Assembly (NCBI GenBank): GCA_041621405.1
Contig: JBFKAV010000019.1
Coordinates: 1-33,045, forward strand
Direction: 5' to 3'
Length of the DNA stretch: 33,045 nt
Source of the DNA: JBFKAV01 sp041621405
GTDB taxonomy: Bacteria; Pseudomonadota; Alphaproteobacteria; Rhodobacterales; Rhodobacteraceae
The translations under genes and the position numbers were made by a program. This document shows positions 7,182-15,139 of this stretch, piece after piece. Each line of letters starts with the position of its first letter. Within the stretch, counting starts at the first letter, position 1. Below the pieces are notes generated by a model, which did not search any database, was not told where the DNA came from, and worked only from the letters and a program-made list of their open reading frames with translations.

Positions 7182-8342
7182 ATGACCGGAGCGGTCGGAA
7201 TCGGCGCCGCCGTCATCGGCACCGGATTCATCGGGACGGTCCATGGCTGGGCCATCAGGCGCCTCGGCGCCGACCTGCGCGGCGTGCTCGGCAGCAGCCC
7301 CGATCGCGGGGCGGAGGGCGCGGCGGCGATGGGGGTCGGGCATGCCTACGCCTCGCTCGACGAGCTGCTGGCCGACGACGCGGTGCAAATCGTCCACGTG
7401 ACCTCGCCCAACCACGCCCACCACGCGCAGGTCATGCGCATACTCGACGCCGGGCGCCATGTTATCTGCGAGAAGCCGCTCGCCATGACCTCGGCCGAAT
7501 CCGCCGAGATGGCGGCCAAGGCTAAAGCTGGCGTGCGGGTCGCCGCGGTCTGCTACAACATCCGCTTCTATCCCCTGAACCAGCACGCCCACGCCATGGT
7601 GGCCGAGGGCGGGCTGGGCGACATCCGCTTCGTGACCGGCCACTACCACCAGGACTGGCTGGCGAAACCAACCGACTGGAACTGGCGGCTCGAGACCGCT
7701 GCGGGCGGCGTGCTGCGCTCGGTCGGCGATATCGGAACCCACTGGATCGACCTCACCAACTTCATCACCGGCCTCAGGCCGGTCAGCGTGCTCGCCGAGC
7801 TCGCCACCTTCATCCCCGAGCGCCGGAAACCGGTCGGTCCGGTCGCGACGTTCACCGCGGCGAGCGGCAAGACCGAGGCGGTCCGGATCGAGACCGACGA
7901 CGCCGCCACGATCCTCTTGCGCTACGCCAACGGCGCGCGCGGCGTGATGTCGACCAGCCAGATCAACGTCGGCCGCAAGAACGAACTGGTCTGGGACATC
8001 GCCGGGTCGGAGGCCTCCGCCGCGTGGCATTCGGAGACGCCGGACCACCTCTGGATCGGCCACCGCGGCGCCCCGAACCAAGTGCTGCAGCGCGACTTCG
8101 GCCTGATGAACGCCGCGGGCAGCGCGGCCGCAAGCCTGCCGCCTGGCCACGTGGAAGGCTTCGCCGACAGCTTCTTCGCGCTCTTCCGGCAGGTCTACGG
8201 CGACGTGGCCGCCGGCGGCCGCCAGCCCGGCTCGACCTACGCGAGCTTCGAGGACGGCCACTTCGAGATGCTGTTCTGCGACGCCGTGCTGAAGAGCGCC
8301 CGCGAGGGCCGCTGGACCGACATCCGACAGGAGGCAGGATGA
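7182..8342 (+). CDS. Gfo/Idh/MocA-family sugar dehydrogenase
   Basis: A 386-residue NAD(P)-dependent oxidoreductase. The N-terminal Rossmann fold starts AVIGTGFIGTVHG (about 8-20). The conserved EKP of the family is in VICEKPLAM near 100. The C-terminal alpha/beta domain contains GHYHQDWLAKPTDWNWRLE and the catalytic-site pattern GDIGTHWIDL (about 185-195). GTHxxDL and the QDW phrase are shared with sugar 3-dehydrogenases and levoglucosan-dehydrogenase-like enzymes. The start has GGGAGGG upstream, and the end overlaps the isomerase gene by ATGA. That pairing suggests the two act in sequence: oxidation to a keto sugar, then isomerisation, epimerisation or elimination. The actual sugar is not readable. 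Confidence 0.85.
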   Translation: MTGAVGIGAAVIGTGFIGTVHGWAIRRLGADLRGVLGSSPDRGAEGAAAMGVGHAYASLDELLADDAVQIVHVTSPNHAHHAQVMRILDAGRHVICEKPLAMTSAESAEMAAKAKAGVRVAAVCYNIRFYPLNQHAHAMVAEGGLGDIRFVTGHYHQDWLAKPTDWNWRLETAAGGVLRSVGDIGTHWIDLTNFITGLRPVSVLAELATFIPERRKPVGPVATFTAASGKTEAVRIETDDAATILLRYANGARGVMSTSQINVGRKNELVWDIAGSEASAAWHSETPDHLWIGHRGAPNQVLQRDFGLMNAAGSAAASLPPGHVEGFADSFFALFRQVYGDVAAGGRQPGSTYASFEDGHFEMLFCDAVLKSAREGRWTDIRQEAG

Positions 8343-9253
8343 AACTCGGACTGCTCACCGCACCCTTTCCCGACACCGGCCTGATGGAGGTCGCCGACTG
8401 GGCGGCCTCGGCGGGGATGGAAGCGCTGGAGATCGCCTGCTGGCCCGCCTCGGGCGGCGAGGCGCGGCGCTATGCCGGCACGTCGCACATCGACGTCGAT
8501 GGTCTCGGCGGCGGCGCGGCGAAGGAGATCGCCGGCGCGCTGAAGGACAAGGGGCTGGCGATCTCGGGCCTCGGCTACTACCCGAACCCGCTCCACGCCG
8601 ACGCGGCGCACCGGGAGGAGGTGATCGGCCACCTGAAGAAGGTGATCTCCGCCGCCTCGAGGATGGGCGTGGGCGTCGTCAACACCTTCCTCGGCGGCGA
8701 CCGCAAGCTGAACGTCGACGAGAACTGGACGCGGGCGCAGGCGATCTTTCCCGACATCGTTGCCCATGCCCGCGACAGCGGCGTGACGCTCGCCTTCGAG
8801 AACTGCCCGATGATCTTCAGCCACGACGAATGGCCCGGCGGCCACAACATCGCCTACAGCCCGAAGATCTGGCGCCGGATCGTCCAGGAATGGGGCGACG
8901 CCGTCGGCATGAACTACGACCCCAGCCACCTCGTCTGGCAGATGATCGACCAGGGCCGCTTCATCCGCGAGTTCGGATCGCGCATGGTCCACGTCCACGC
9001 CAAGGACGTGATGATCGACCGCGACGGGCTCTACGAGAACGGCATCATGTCGGTCGGCATGGGCTGGCAGATCCCGCGAATGCCAGGCCTCGGGGACGTG
9101 AACTGGAACGAGATCTTCTCGGCGCTCTACCGAGTCGGCTACGATGGCCCGGTGATCATCGAGCACGAGGACCGGGCCTTCGAGGGCTCGGACGAAGACG
9201 TCAAGCGCGGCTTCCTACTCGCGCGGGACATCCTGCGGCCCTTCGTGAAATAG
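8339..9253 (+). CDS. Sugar phosphate isomerase/epimerase-like TIM-barrel protein
   Basis: A 304-residue member of the xylose-isomerase-like TIM-barrel (AP endonuclease 2) family. Divalent-metal ligands are expected at Glu in LAFENCPM (about 159), Asp/His in NYDPSH (about 194-197), His in HVHAKD (about 220) and Glu in VIIEHED (about 272). The ATG at 8339 overlaps the preceding stop and has AGGAGGCAGG as ribosome site. Family members epimerise or isomerise keto sugars, and some that sit next to Gfo/Idh/MocA dehydrogenases cleave C-O bonds of 3-keto sugars. The coupling to such a dehydrogenase makes a 3-keto intermediate a reasonable guess, not a demonstrated fact. Confidence 0.83.
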   Translation: MKLGLLTAPFPDTGLMEVADWAASAGMEALEIACWPASGGEARRYAGTSHIDVDGLGGGAAKEIAGALKDKGLAISGLGYYPNPLHADAAHREEVIGHLKKVISAASRMGVGVVNTFLGGDRKLNVDENWTRAQAIFPDIVAHARDSGVTLAFENCPMIFSHDEWPGGHNIAYSPKIWRRIVQEWGDAVGMNYDPSHLVWQMIDQGRFIREFGSRMVHVHAKDVMIDRDGLYENGIMSVGMGWQIPRMPGLGDVNWNEIFSALYRVGYDGPVIIEHEDRAFEGSDEDVKRGFLLARDILRPFVK

Positions 9254-9296
9254 GGCCGCCAACAACCGCGAACCGGCAACAACAAGGGAGATGGAA

Positions 9297-10319
9297 ATGA
9301 GACACAGAACACGCATCCTCGCGGGCACCGCGCTGGCGATCTGCTTCGCCGGCCCGGCCCTCGCCGAGTACACGATCGGCATCTCGAACACCGTCCAGGG
9401 CAACGGATGGCGCGAGGAGATGATCTGCGCAATGAAAGCGCAGGCGCTCGTCTCGGGCGAGGTCACCTCGCTCAACATCGCGCACCGCAACACCGACGCC
9501 GCGGGCCAGGCCGAGGACATCCGCAACCTGATCCAAGCGGGCGTCGACGCCATCGTCGTCAACCCTGCGAACCCCGAGGGCATCAACTCGGCGATCAAGG
9601 AAGCGACCGACGCCGGCATCGTCGTCGTGGCCGTCGACCAGGCGGTGACCGAGCCCTCCGCCTACGTCCTCTCGAACAACCAGGAGGAATACGCCTATCT
9701 CGGCGCCAAGTGGCTCTTCGAGGAGATCGGCGGCGCGGGAAGCGTCGTCTACATGCGCGGCGCCGCGGGTGCTGCGGCCGACGACGACCGCGACAAGGGG
9801 TTCAAGCGCGCGCTGGCCGAGTTCCCGGACGTCAGCGTCGCGCATGAGGTGCACACCGGCTGGCAGCAGGACCAGGGCAAGCAGCAGATTCTCGACTTCC
9901 TTGCGACGGGCATCCCCGTTGATGGCGTCTGGACCAGCGGCATCGACAACGTGATCGTCGACGCCTTCGTCGAGAGCGGCGCGCCGCTGGTGCCGATCGT
10001 CGGCGCCGACAATGCCGGCTTCGTCGGCCAGCTCGCCTCGGTCGATGGCCTCAAGGGCGCCGCGGTGACCAATCCGGGATCGGTGGGAGGCGCGGGGATC
10101 ACCCTGGCGCTGCAGATCCTCGGCGGCAACGCGCCCGCCGAGAAGACCGTGCTGGTCGAGCCTGACATCTGGGCGAATACCACCGACGAGGGCCGCGCCA
10201 AGATCGAGGCGGGGCAGAACCCGAACCTCGACCCCGAGTGGCCGGTCAGCGTCTCGATCCCCGACTGGACCACCTACTCGATGGACGAGATCATCGCCTG
10301 CAAGGGCCCGGGCGAGTGA
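9297..10319 (+). CDS. Sugar ABC transporter periplasmic binding protein (ribose type)
   Basis: A 340-residue periplasmic binding protein of the type-I (ribose/LacI-like) fold. The signal peptide covers residues 1-23 (RHRTRILAGTALAICFAGPA, cleaved after ALA). ATG 9297 is preferred over the in-frame ATG at 9291 because AAGGGAG lies six bases before it, whereas it touches the first one. The fold is seen in YTIGISNTVQGNGW at the mature start, VDAIVVNPANPEGIN and the hinge phrase PIVGADNAGFVGQL. It feeds the ATPase and two permeases downstream. The binding pocket cannot be matched by eye to a known sugar. A GC-rich hairpin follows directly. Confidence 0.9.
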   Translation: MRHRTRILAGTALAICFAGPALAEYTIGISNTVQGNGWREEMICAMKAQALVSGEVTSLNIAHRNTDAAGQAEDIRNLIQAGVDAIVVNPANPEGINSAIKEATDAGIVVVAVDQAVTEPSAYVLSNNQEEYAYLGAKWLFEEIGGAGSVVYMRGAAGAAADDDRDKGFKRALAEFPDVSVAHEVHTGWQQDQGKQQILDFLATGIPVDGVWTSGIDNVIVDAFVESGAPLVPIVGADNAGFVGQLASVDGLKGAAVTNPGSVGGAGITLALQILGGNAPAEKTVLVEPDIWANTTDEGRAKIEAGQNPNLDPEWPVSVSIPDWTTYSMDEIIACKGPGE

Positions 10320-10329
10320 CGCGCGGCGA

Positions 10330-10347
10330 CCCCCGGGCGACCGGGGG
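10330..10347 (+). terminator. GC-rich intercistronic hairpin after the binding-protein gene
   Basis: CCCCCGG (10330-10336), loop GCGA, CCGGGGG (10341-10347): a perfect 7-bp stem eleven bases after the stop. There is no T run, so it probably works as an mRNA 3'-end stabiliser or partial attenuator that favours the binding protein over the ATPase, rather than as a full terminator. Confidence 0.55.
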
Positions 10348-10376
10348 CCGCTGCCCTCCGGCATGACGGCTCGCGC

Positions 10377-11885
10377 ATGACTCAGGCCGACGGCTCCGTA
10401 CCGCTGCTCGAGGCAAAGGGCGTCGTGAAGCGATTCGGGGCGGTTGCCGCCCTGACCGATGCCTCGCTGTCCGTTCGTCCGGGCGAGATCGTCGCCCTCG
10501 TGGGGTCGAACGGGGCCGGAAAGTCGACGCTGGTGAAGATCCTGACCGGCGCGCTTTCGGCCGACGCCGGCTCGGTCCGCATCAAGGGCGAGGAGCGCCG
10601 GGCCGCCTCGCCCGCCGAGGCGCGGAAGTCCGGGCTTGTCCCGGTCTACCAGGAGCCCTCGCTGATCCCCGACCTCGACGTCGCCGACAACCTCCGGCTC
10701 AGCGGCACGCCGGTCGACGGATTTCGGCACTGGATGGGCGAGCTCGGCCTGCCCGACCTGCGGCTCGACGCGGTAATCCGGCAACTGCCGCTCGCCACGC
10801 TGCGCACCATGGACCTCGCCCGCGCGCTCGCCACCGAACCCGACGTGCTCTTGCTCGACGAGATGACTGCGGCACTGCCGAAGGACCTCGTCGAGAAAGT
10901 GCTGAAGGTCGTCCGCCGGCAGGCCGACGAGGGGCGCTCGGTCATCTACATCTCGCACCGATTCTCCGAGATCGCCGAGCTCTGCGACAGCGCCACGGTG
11001 CTCCGCGACGGCCGCACCGTCGGTTCGCTGCCGATCGAGCCGGGCGTCGAGGAACGGGTGGTCGAGCTCATGCTGGGGGCAAGGCTCGAGGTCGGCACGG
11101 CAATTGTGCGGGACAAGCGCAGGCCGCGCCCCGAAGGACCGCCCCGGCTGCGCGTCGCCAACCTGTCGTCCGGCCCGAAGCTCTCCGGCGTGTCCTTCGA
11201 CGCCCATCGCGGCGAGGTGCTGGGCGTGGTAGCGCTGGAAGGCCAGGGGCAGGACGAACTCTTCGAAGTTCTCGCCGGTTTCCGCCCGCCCGACCGCGGC
11301 ACGATCGAGGTCGACGGCGTACCCGTGCGCTTCGGCCACCCGGCCGATGCCATCCGGGTAAGCCACGCGCTCGTCCCCGGCAACCGGGCCGACGCGCTCC
11401 TCATGCAGCAGTCGGTGCGCGACAACATCGCGCTGCCCTTCTCGGCCCGGCCGTCCGCATGGGGTCGGCTCGACCTGAAGCACGAGACGGCCCGGGTCGC
11501 CGAGGCGATCGAGCGGCTGCAGATCGACACCCGGGCGCAAGGCGAGGTCAAGCGGCTCTCCGGCGGCAACCAGCAGAAGGTCACCATCGGCCGCTGGCTG
11601 GCGAAGGGGGTCGATACGCTCCTGCTCTACGACCCGACCCGGGGCATCGACGTCCGGACCAAGCGCCAGATCTACCCGCTCGTCCGCGAACTTGCCGCGC
11701 AGGGCGGGCTGGTCCTCTACTACACCTCCGAGCTCGAGGAGGTCCAACTGGCCTGCGACCGCGCCGTGGTGATCTTCGGCGGCCGGATCGTCGACGCGAT
11801 CGACGCCGCGGAGGCCGACGAGCCGACGCTCCTGCGCGCCGCCTACGGTCTGACCGCGAACGGCGGTGCGGAGGCTCGCGCATGA
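10377..11885 (+). CDS. Sugar ABC transporter ATP-binding protein (RbsA type, two ATPase domains)
   Basis: A 502-residue tandem ATPase. Domain 1 has Walker A GSNGAGKST (43-51) and Walker B LLLDEMTAAL (about 158-167). Its signature motif, normally LSxxxQ, reads LPLATLRT (137-144) and is clearly degenerate. Domain 2 has the family's altered Walker A (ALEGQGQDE), an intact LSGGNQQK near 390 and a Walker B-like LLLYDPTRGID. Such asymmetry is usual in domain 2 Walker A of this family but less so in the domain 1 signature. The stop overlaps the first permease start (ATGA). It energises import of an unknown sugar across the inner membrane. Confidence 0.9.
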   Translation: MTQADGSVPLLEAKGVVKRFGAVAALTDASLSVRPGEIVALVGSNGAGKSTLVKILTGALSADAGSVRIKGEERRAASPAEARKSGLVPVYQEPSLIPDLDVADNLRLSGTPVDGFRHWMGELGLPDLRLDAVIRQLPLATLRTMDLARALATEPDVLLLDEMTAALPKDLVEKVLKVVRRQADEGRSVIYISHRFSEIAELCDSATVLRDGRTVGSLPIEPGVEERVVELMLGARLEVGTAIVRDKRRPRPEGPPRLRVANLSSGPKLSGVSFDAHRGEVLGVVALEGQGQDELFEVLAGFRPPDRGTIEVDGVPVRFGHPADAIRVSHALVPGNRADALLMQQSVRDNIALPFSARPSAWGRLDLKHETARVAEAIERLQIDTRAQGEVKRLSGGNQQKVTIGRWLAKGVDTLLLYDPTRGIDVRTKRQIYPLVRELAAQGGLVLYYTSELEEVQLACDRAVVIFGGRIVDAIDAAEADEPTLLRAAYGLTANGGAEARA

Positions 11886-12850
11886 CCGGCCTCGCCCGGC
11901 ACGGATGGTTTGTCGGGCTGGCCGCGATGCTGGCGCTCCTGCTCGTCGCGACGAAGCTCATCCAGCCGAACTTCGGCACGTCGGGCCTCGAATCCCTCGC
12001 CCGCGCCGCGCTGCCCTTTGCCTTCGCTACCGCGGCCCAGGCGATCGTCGTGATCGCCGGCGGAATCGACCTCTCCATCGCCTCGATGATGGCCGTCGCG
12101 AGTGTGACGGCGGCCGTGCTGATGGAGGGCGCAAGCACCGGGCAGACGGTCCTCATTGTCTTCTTCGTGCTCGCGCTCGGCGCCGCCATGGGGGCGATCA
12201 ATGGCGCGCTGATCGTGGTCACGCGGGTGCCCGACATCGTCGTCACGCTGGCGATGCTCTTCGTCTGGGAAGGCGTCGCGCTCCTGATCCTGAAGGCCCC
12301 GGGTGGCGCCGCCGCCGGCTGGATGCGCGGCCTGATCGTCGGGGGTCTGGCGATCCCTGGCCTGCCCCCGGGCTGGACCGGCTGGGTTCCGAAGGCCTTC
12401 GTCCTCCTCGTCGTCGCCATCTGCCTGGTCTGGCTGCCCGTCCGGCGTTCGAGGCTCGGCCTTTCGATCTATGCCGTCGGCAGCGACGAGCAGGCCGCCT
12501 TCCGCTCCGGCGTGGCGGTCGCGCGGACAAAGATCCTGGCCTACACATTCTGCGGCCTTCTCGCAGCGATGGGCGGGCTGGCGCTGACCATGGGCACCGG
12601 GATCGGCGAGCCGATCCCCGGCCCCTACCTCCTCGCGAGCGTTGCGGCGGTGGTCCTCGGCGGCGTCGTTCTCGGAGGCGGGCGCGGCGGGCTCCTCGGT
12701 CCTATCATCGCCGTCTTCATCCTGCGCCTGGTGCGGCTGGACCTGACGCTGCTCTCGGTCGATCCCAACGTCACCACCATCATCGAGGGCTCGATCATGG
12801 TGATCGTCGTCATGCTGGGCGGGGTCCTCGCCGTCAGGGGGGGAAGATGA
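11882..12850 (+). CDS. Sugar ABC transporter permease (RbsC type), first copy
   Basis: A 322-residue membrane protein with eight to ten predicted hydrophobic segments (for example VGLAAMLALLLVATKLI at the N-terminus and LASVAAVVLGGVVLGGGRGG near 265). The family landmark GGIDLSIASMMAV (about 60-72) and the late GGRGGLLGP are conserved. Start and end overlap the neighbouring genes by ATGA. It pairs with the next permease to form a heterodimeric pore, unlike RbsC systems with a single permease gene. Substrate is set by the binding protein and is unknown. Confidence 0.9.
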   Translation: MTGLARHGWFVGLAAMLALLLVATKLIQPNFGTSGLESLARAALPFAFATAAQAIVVIAGGIDLSIASMMAVASVTAAVLMEGASTGQTVLIVFFVLALGAAMGAINGALIVVTRVPDIVVTLAMLFVWEGVALLILKAPGGAAAGWMRGLIVGGLAIPGLPPGWTGWVPKAFVLLVVAICLVWLPVRRSRLGLSIYAVGSDEQAAFRSGVAVARTKILAYTFCGLLAAMGGLALTMGTGIGEPIPGPYLLASVAAVVLGGVVLGGGRGGLLGPIIAVFILRLVRLDLTLLSVDPNVTTIIEGSIMVIVVMLGGVLAVRGGR

Positions 12851-13824
12851 GCGCGAACGCGGACACCCCCTCGGTCGGGACGCGCATCGCGCGGTTCATC
12901 CAGGCCTATCCCGTGGTGCCCCTCATCGTGCTCCTCGCCGTCCTCGTGGCCGTTCTCGAATTCATGCGCCCTGGCATCGTGAACGAACGCTGGATCGGCA
13001 ACACGATCAAGTTCGCCATCCCGCTGGCCATGCTCGCCGCCTGCCAGACGCTGACCATGCTGACCGGCGGCATCGACCTCTCGGCGGGCGTCGCGGCCAC
13101 GGTGAGCGCCTTCGTGATGGCAACGCAGGTGTCGATCCTCGGCCCGACCGCGGCGATCCTCGTCTCGCTTGTCCCCGCCATCCTGATCGGGCTGGTGAAC
13201 GGCTTCGGCGTCGGCATCTGCCGGGTCCATCCGCTGATCATGACGCTCGGCACCGGGCTGATCGCGACCGGCTGCCTCCAGGTCTACCAGCGCACCGTCA
13301 TCGCCACGGGCTCGAGCGTGCCGGATTTCCTGGGCTGGCTCGGCACCGGCGTCACCTGGGGCGCGCCGAACGCGCTTCTGCTGTTCGTGCCCTTCGCCGC
13401 GCTGGTCCTCTGGGGGCAGCGGTGCATGGGCTTCGGCCGGCTGCTCTACGCGCTCGGCGACAACGAGAACGCCGCGAAGCTCTCGGGCGTGCGGGCCTGG
13501 CAGGTCTACCTCGCGCTCTATGCGCTCTCGGGGCTCGTCGCGGGGGTGACCGGGCTCCTCTACGTGGGGCTCATCAAGGCGCCCTCGCTCTCGCTCGCCA
13601 ATCCGCTTCTGCTGCCCTCGGTCGCCGCCGCGGTGATCGGCGGCACCTCGATCTTCGGCGGTCGCGGCGGATATTCGGGCACCATCGTCGGCGCCCTGAT
13701 CCTGACCGTCCTGACCACCATGCTGACGCTGATGCAGGTGCCCGAAGGTGCCCGGCGGATCCTCTTCGGCGGGATCATCCTGGTGGTCACCGCCATCTAC
13801 ATCCGCCTGACCGAAGACGGCTGA
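12847..13824 (+). CDS. Sugar ABC transporter permease (RbsC type), second copy
   Basis: A 325-residue multi-spanning membrane protein. GGIDLSAGVAATVSAF (about 75-90), the EAA-like ALGDNENAAKLSGV loop and GGTSIFGGRGGYSG near 275 are family marks. The short cytoplasmic N-terminus (about 1-25) precedes the first membrane segment. ATG 12847 overlaps the first permease. It is the last gene of the operon; about 100 bases after it an IS6 scrap begins, so any further catabolic genes may have been lost at that junction. Confidence 0.9.
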   Translation: MSANADTPSVGTRIARFIQAYPVVPLIVLLAVLVAVLEFMRPGIVNERWIGNTIKFAIPLAMLAACQTLTMLTGGIDLSAGVAATVSAFVMATQVSILGPTAAILVSLVPAILIGLVNGFGVGICRVHPLIMTLGTGLIATGCLQVYQRTVIATGSSVPDFLGWLGTGVTWGAPNALLLFVPFAALVLWGQRCMGFGRLLYALGDNENAAKLSGVRAWQVYLALYALSGLVAGVTGLLYVGLIKAPSLSLANPLLLPSVAAAVIGGTSIFGGRGGYSGTIVGALILTVLTTMLTLMQVPEGARRILFGGIILVVTAIYIRLTEDG

Positions 13825-13928
13825 GGAACAAGGTCGTTGGACCCGTTGCGGGTGCCCGGCATCAGCTTCGATCACATGCTCATGGGCAACCCCCTTCGAA
13901 GGACATGCCAGCGGACCATGTCTTGGGG

Positions 13929-13985
13929 CCCGCTGGGAACGTCCTTGGCCTCGGGCGATGACGAAACGCAGGCCCTTATCCTTCT
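13929..13985 (+). mobile_element. IS6-family left-end remnant (copy B)
   Basis: GTCCTTGGCCTCGGGCGATG followed by ACGAAACGCAGGCCCTTATC matches the region around the start codon of the intact IS6 copy at 3885-3940 (GCCTAGCCTTGGGCGATGAG, CAAACGAAGCCCCTTCAAG). Homology stops near 13985 at TGA. Only the leader and first eight or so codons survive. It lies at the border between the carbohydrate operon and the truncated nagA. Confidence 0.6.
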
Positions 13986-15139
13986 GACATCGAAATGGCT
14001 GGTGCGGCGCGCGTCACGCACGTCAGATCGGCCGAGATTCGGATCATGTTCGACAATCTCATGTGCGCCTTGTTTGGATGGACGAACGATTTTCCGATCA
14101 GCGCCGCCGGGACCGACGTGGCGGATGCAAGGGCCTCTTGGGTGTCGATCCCCACCTTGTCGACCAGTGTCCTGATCGCCGATCCCAGGTCGAGATCGGC
14201 GCCTGCCAATGTCCCGTCGGAAAGCGTAAGGAGTCCGTCCCTTCTGCGAATGACGCGCCCGCCCAGTCGGAACTCGGTCAGATCGGTCCCGGCGACGGCC
14301 ATTGCGTCGCTGACAAGAAAGATACGGCCCGGCCCGGTTTTCGCGGCCCACGCCGTGCGGATGCTTTCGGGGTGAACATGGATCGCATCGGCGATTAGTC
14401 CGGCCGAGACTTTCCCGCTGGCCAACGCCGCGCCGACCAGTCCGGGCTCGCGATTACCGAGCTGGCTCATGGCGTTGAAGAGATGCGTGACGCAGCTGGC
14501 GCCGGCCGCAATGTAGCGACGGCAGGTGTCGAAATCCGCGTCGGTATGGCCAAGCGAGACGAGGACATCGGCCCGCGCGAGTGCCGCAACCTGCTCCTCC
14601 GTGACGTTTTCCGGTGCGACGGTCACCTTGAGGACCGGCAGAGTGGCTGCCGCCTGAACGAGCGTCTGCAGGTCTTCGTGGGTCATGGGGCGGATCAGCG
14701 CGGCATCGTGAGCGCCCTTCCGTGCGATCGAGAGATGGGGCCCTTCGAGGTGCAGGCCGGCAATGCCCGGAACATTGCGGCGAATGGCATCGGCGGCGGC
14801 GGAGATGGCGGCGCGGGTCTTGTCTGCTGTGTCCGTGATCAGCGTCGGCAGCAGCGCCGACACGCCAAGCCCGCGATGTGCCTGGGCGATCCGGCGGAGC
14901 GTTTCCACCGACGGGTCGTCGTTGAACAACACGCCGTCGCCGCCGTTGACCTGAAGGTCGACGAAGCCGGGGCTCAGGATGTCGCCGCCTAGGTCGATGG
15001 TTTCTCCGTGCGATGGAATCTCGTTCTCCGGGCCGAGCGCGACGCAGTCGCCGCCTTCAAAGCGGATCGCATGACCGGATCTCAGGGTCGTCCCGTCGAA
15101 GATGCGGCCATTCCTGAAGGCGAGAGTGGCCGGTGTCAT
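13976..15139 (-). CDS. nagA: N-acetylglucosamine-6-phosphate deacetylase, C-terminus replaced
   Basis: A 387-residue amidohydrolase that removes acetate from GlcNAc-6-phosphate in the cytoplasm. Visible marks are GFVDLQVNGGDG (about 58-69), the metal-site Glu in GLHLEGPHL, His in LGHTDADFD and THLFNAMSQ, and the catalytic Asp in LVSDAMAVAG. Conservation ends at PAALIG (base 14093). The last 38 residues do not resemble the normal end of NagA (usually ...G.l.pGa.ADlv.ld..l.v), and the frame runs into the IS6 scrap before stopping. The lost strands help close the small beta domain, so activity may be impaired. Its start overlaps the SIS gene stop (ATGA). It is the last gene of the leftward operon. 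Confidence 0.85.
   Translation of the reverse strand: MTPATLAFRNGRIFDGTTLRSGHAIRFEGGDCVALGPENEIPSHGETIDLGGDILSPGFVDLQVNGGDGVLFNDDPSVETLRRIAQAHRGLGVSALLPTLITDTADKTRAAISAAADAIRRNVPGIAGLHLEGPHLSIARKGAHDAALIRPMTHEDLQTLVQAAATLPVLKVTVAPENVTEEQVAALARADVLVSLGHTDADFDTCRRYIAAGASCVTHLFNAMSQLGNREPGLVGAALASGKVSAGLIADAIHVHPESIRTAWAAKTGPGRIFLVSDAMAVAGTDLTEFRLGGRVIRRRDGLLTLSDGTLAGADLDLGSAIRTLVDKVGIDTQEALASATSVPAALIGKSFVHPNKAHMRLSNMIRISADLTCVTRAAPAISMSEG

Noticed and set aside
6345..8261. 638-codon open frame on the minus strand across the second SDR and the Gfo/Idh/MocA gene
   Set aside because: Chance antisense frame; both plus-strand genes have clear motifs and ribosome sites.
9201..11747. 848-codon open frame on the minus strand
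   Set aside because: It is a shadow of the binding-protein and ATPase genes in GC-rich DNA; it has no domain motif, and the plus-strand genes are clear.
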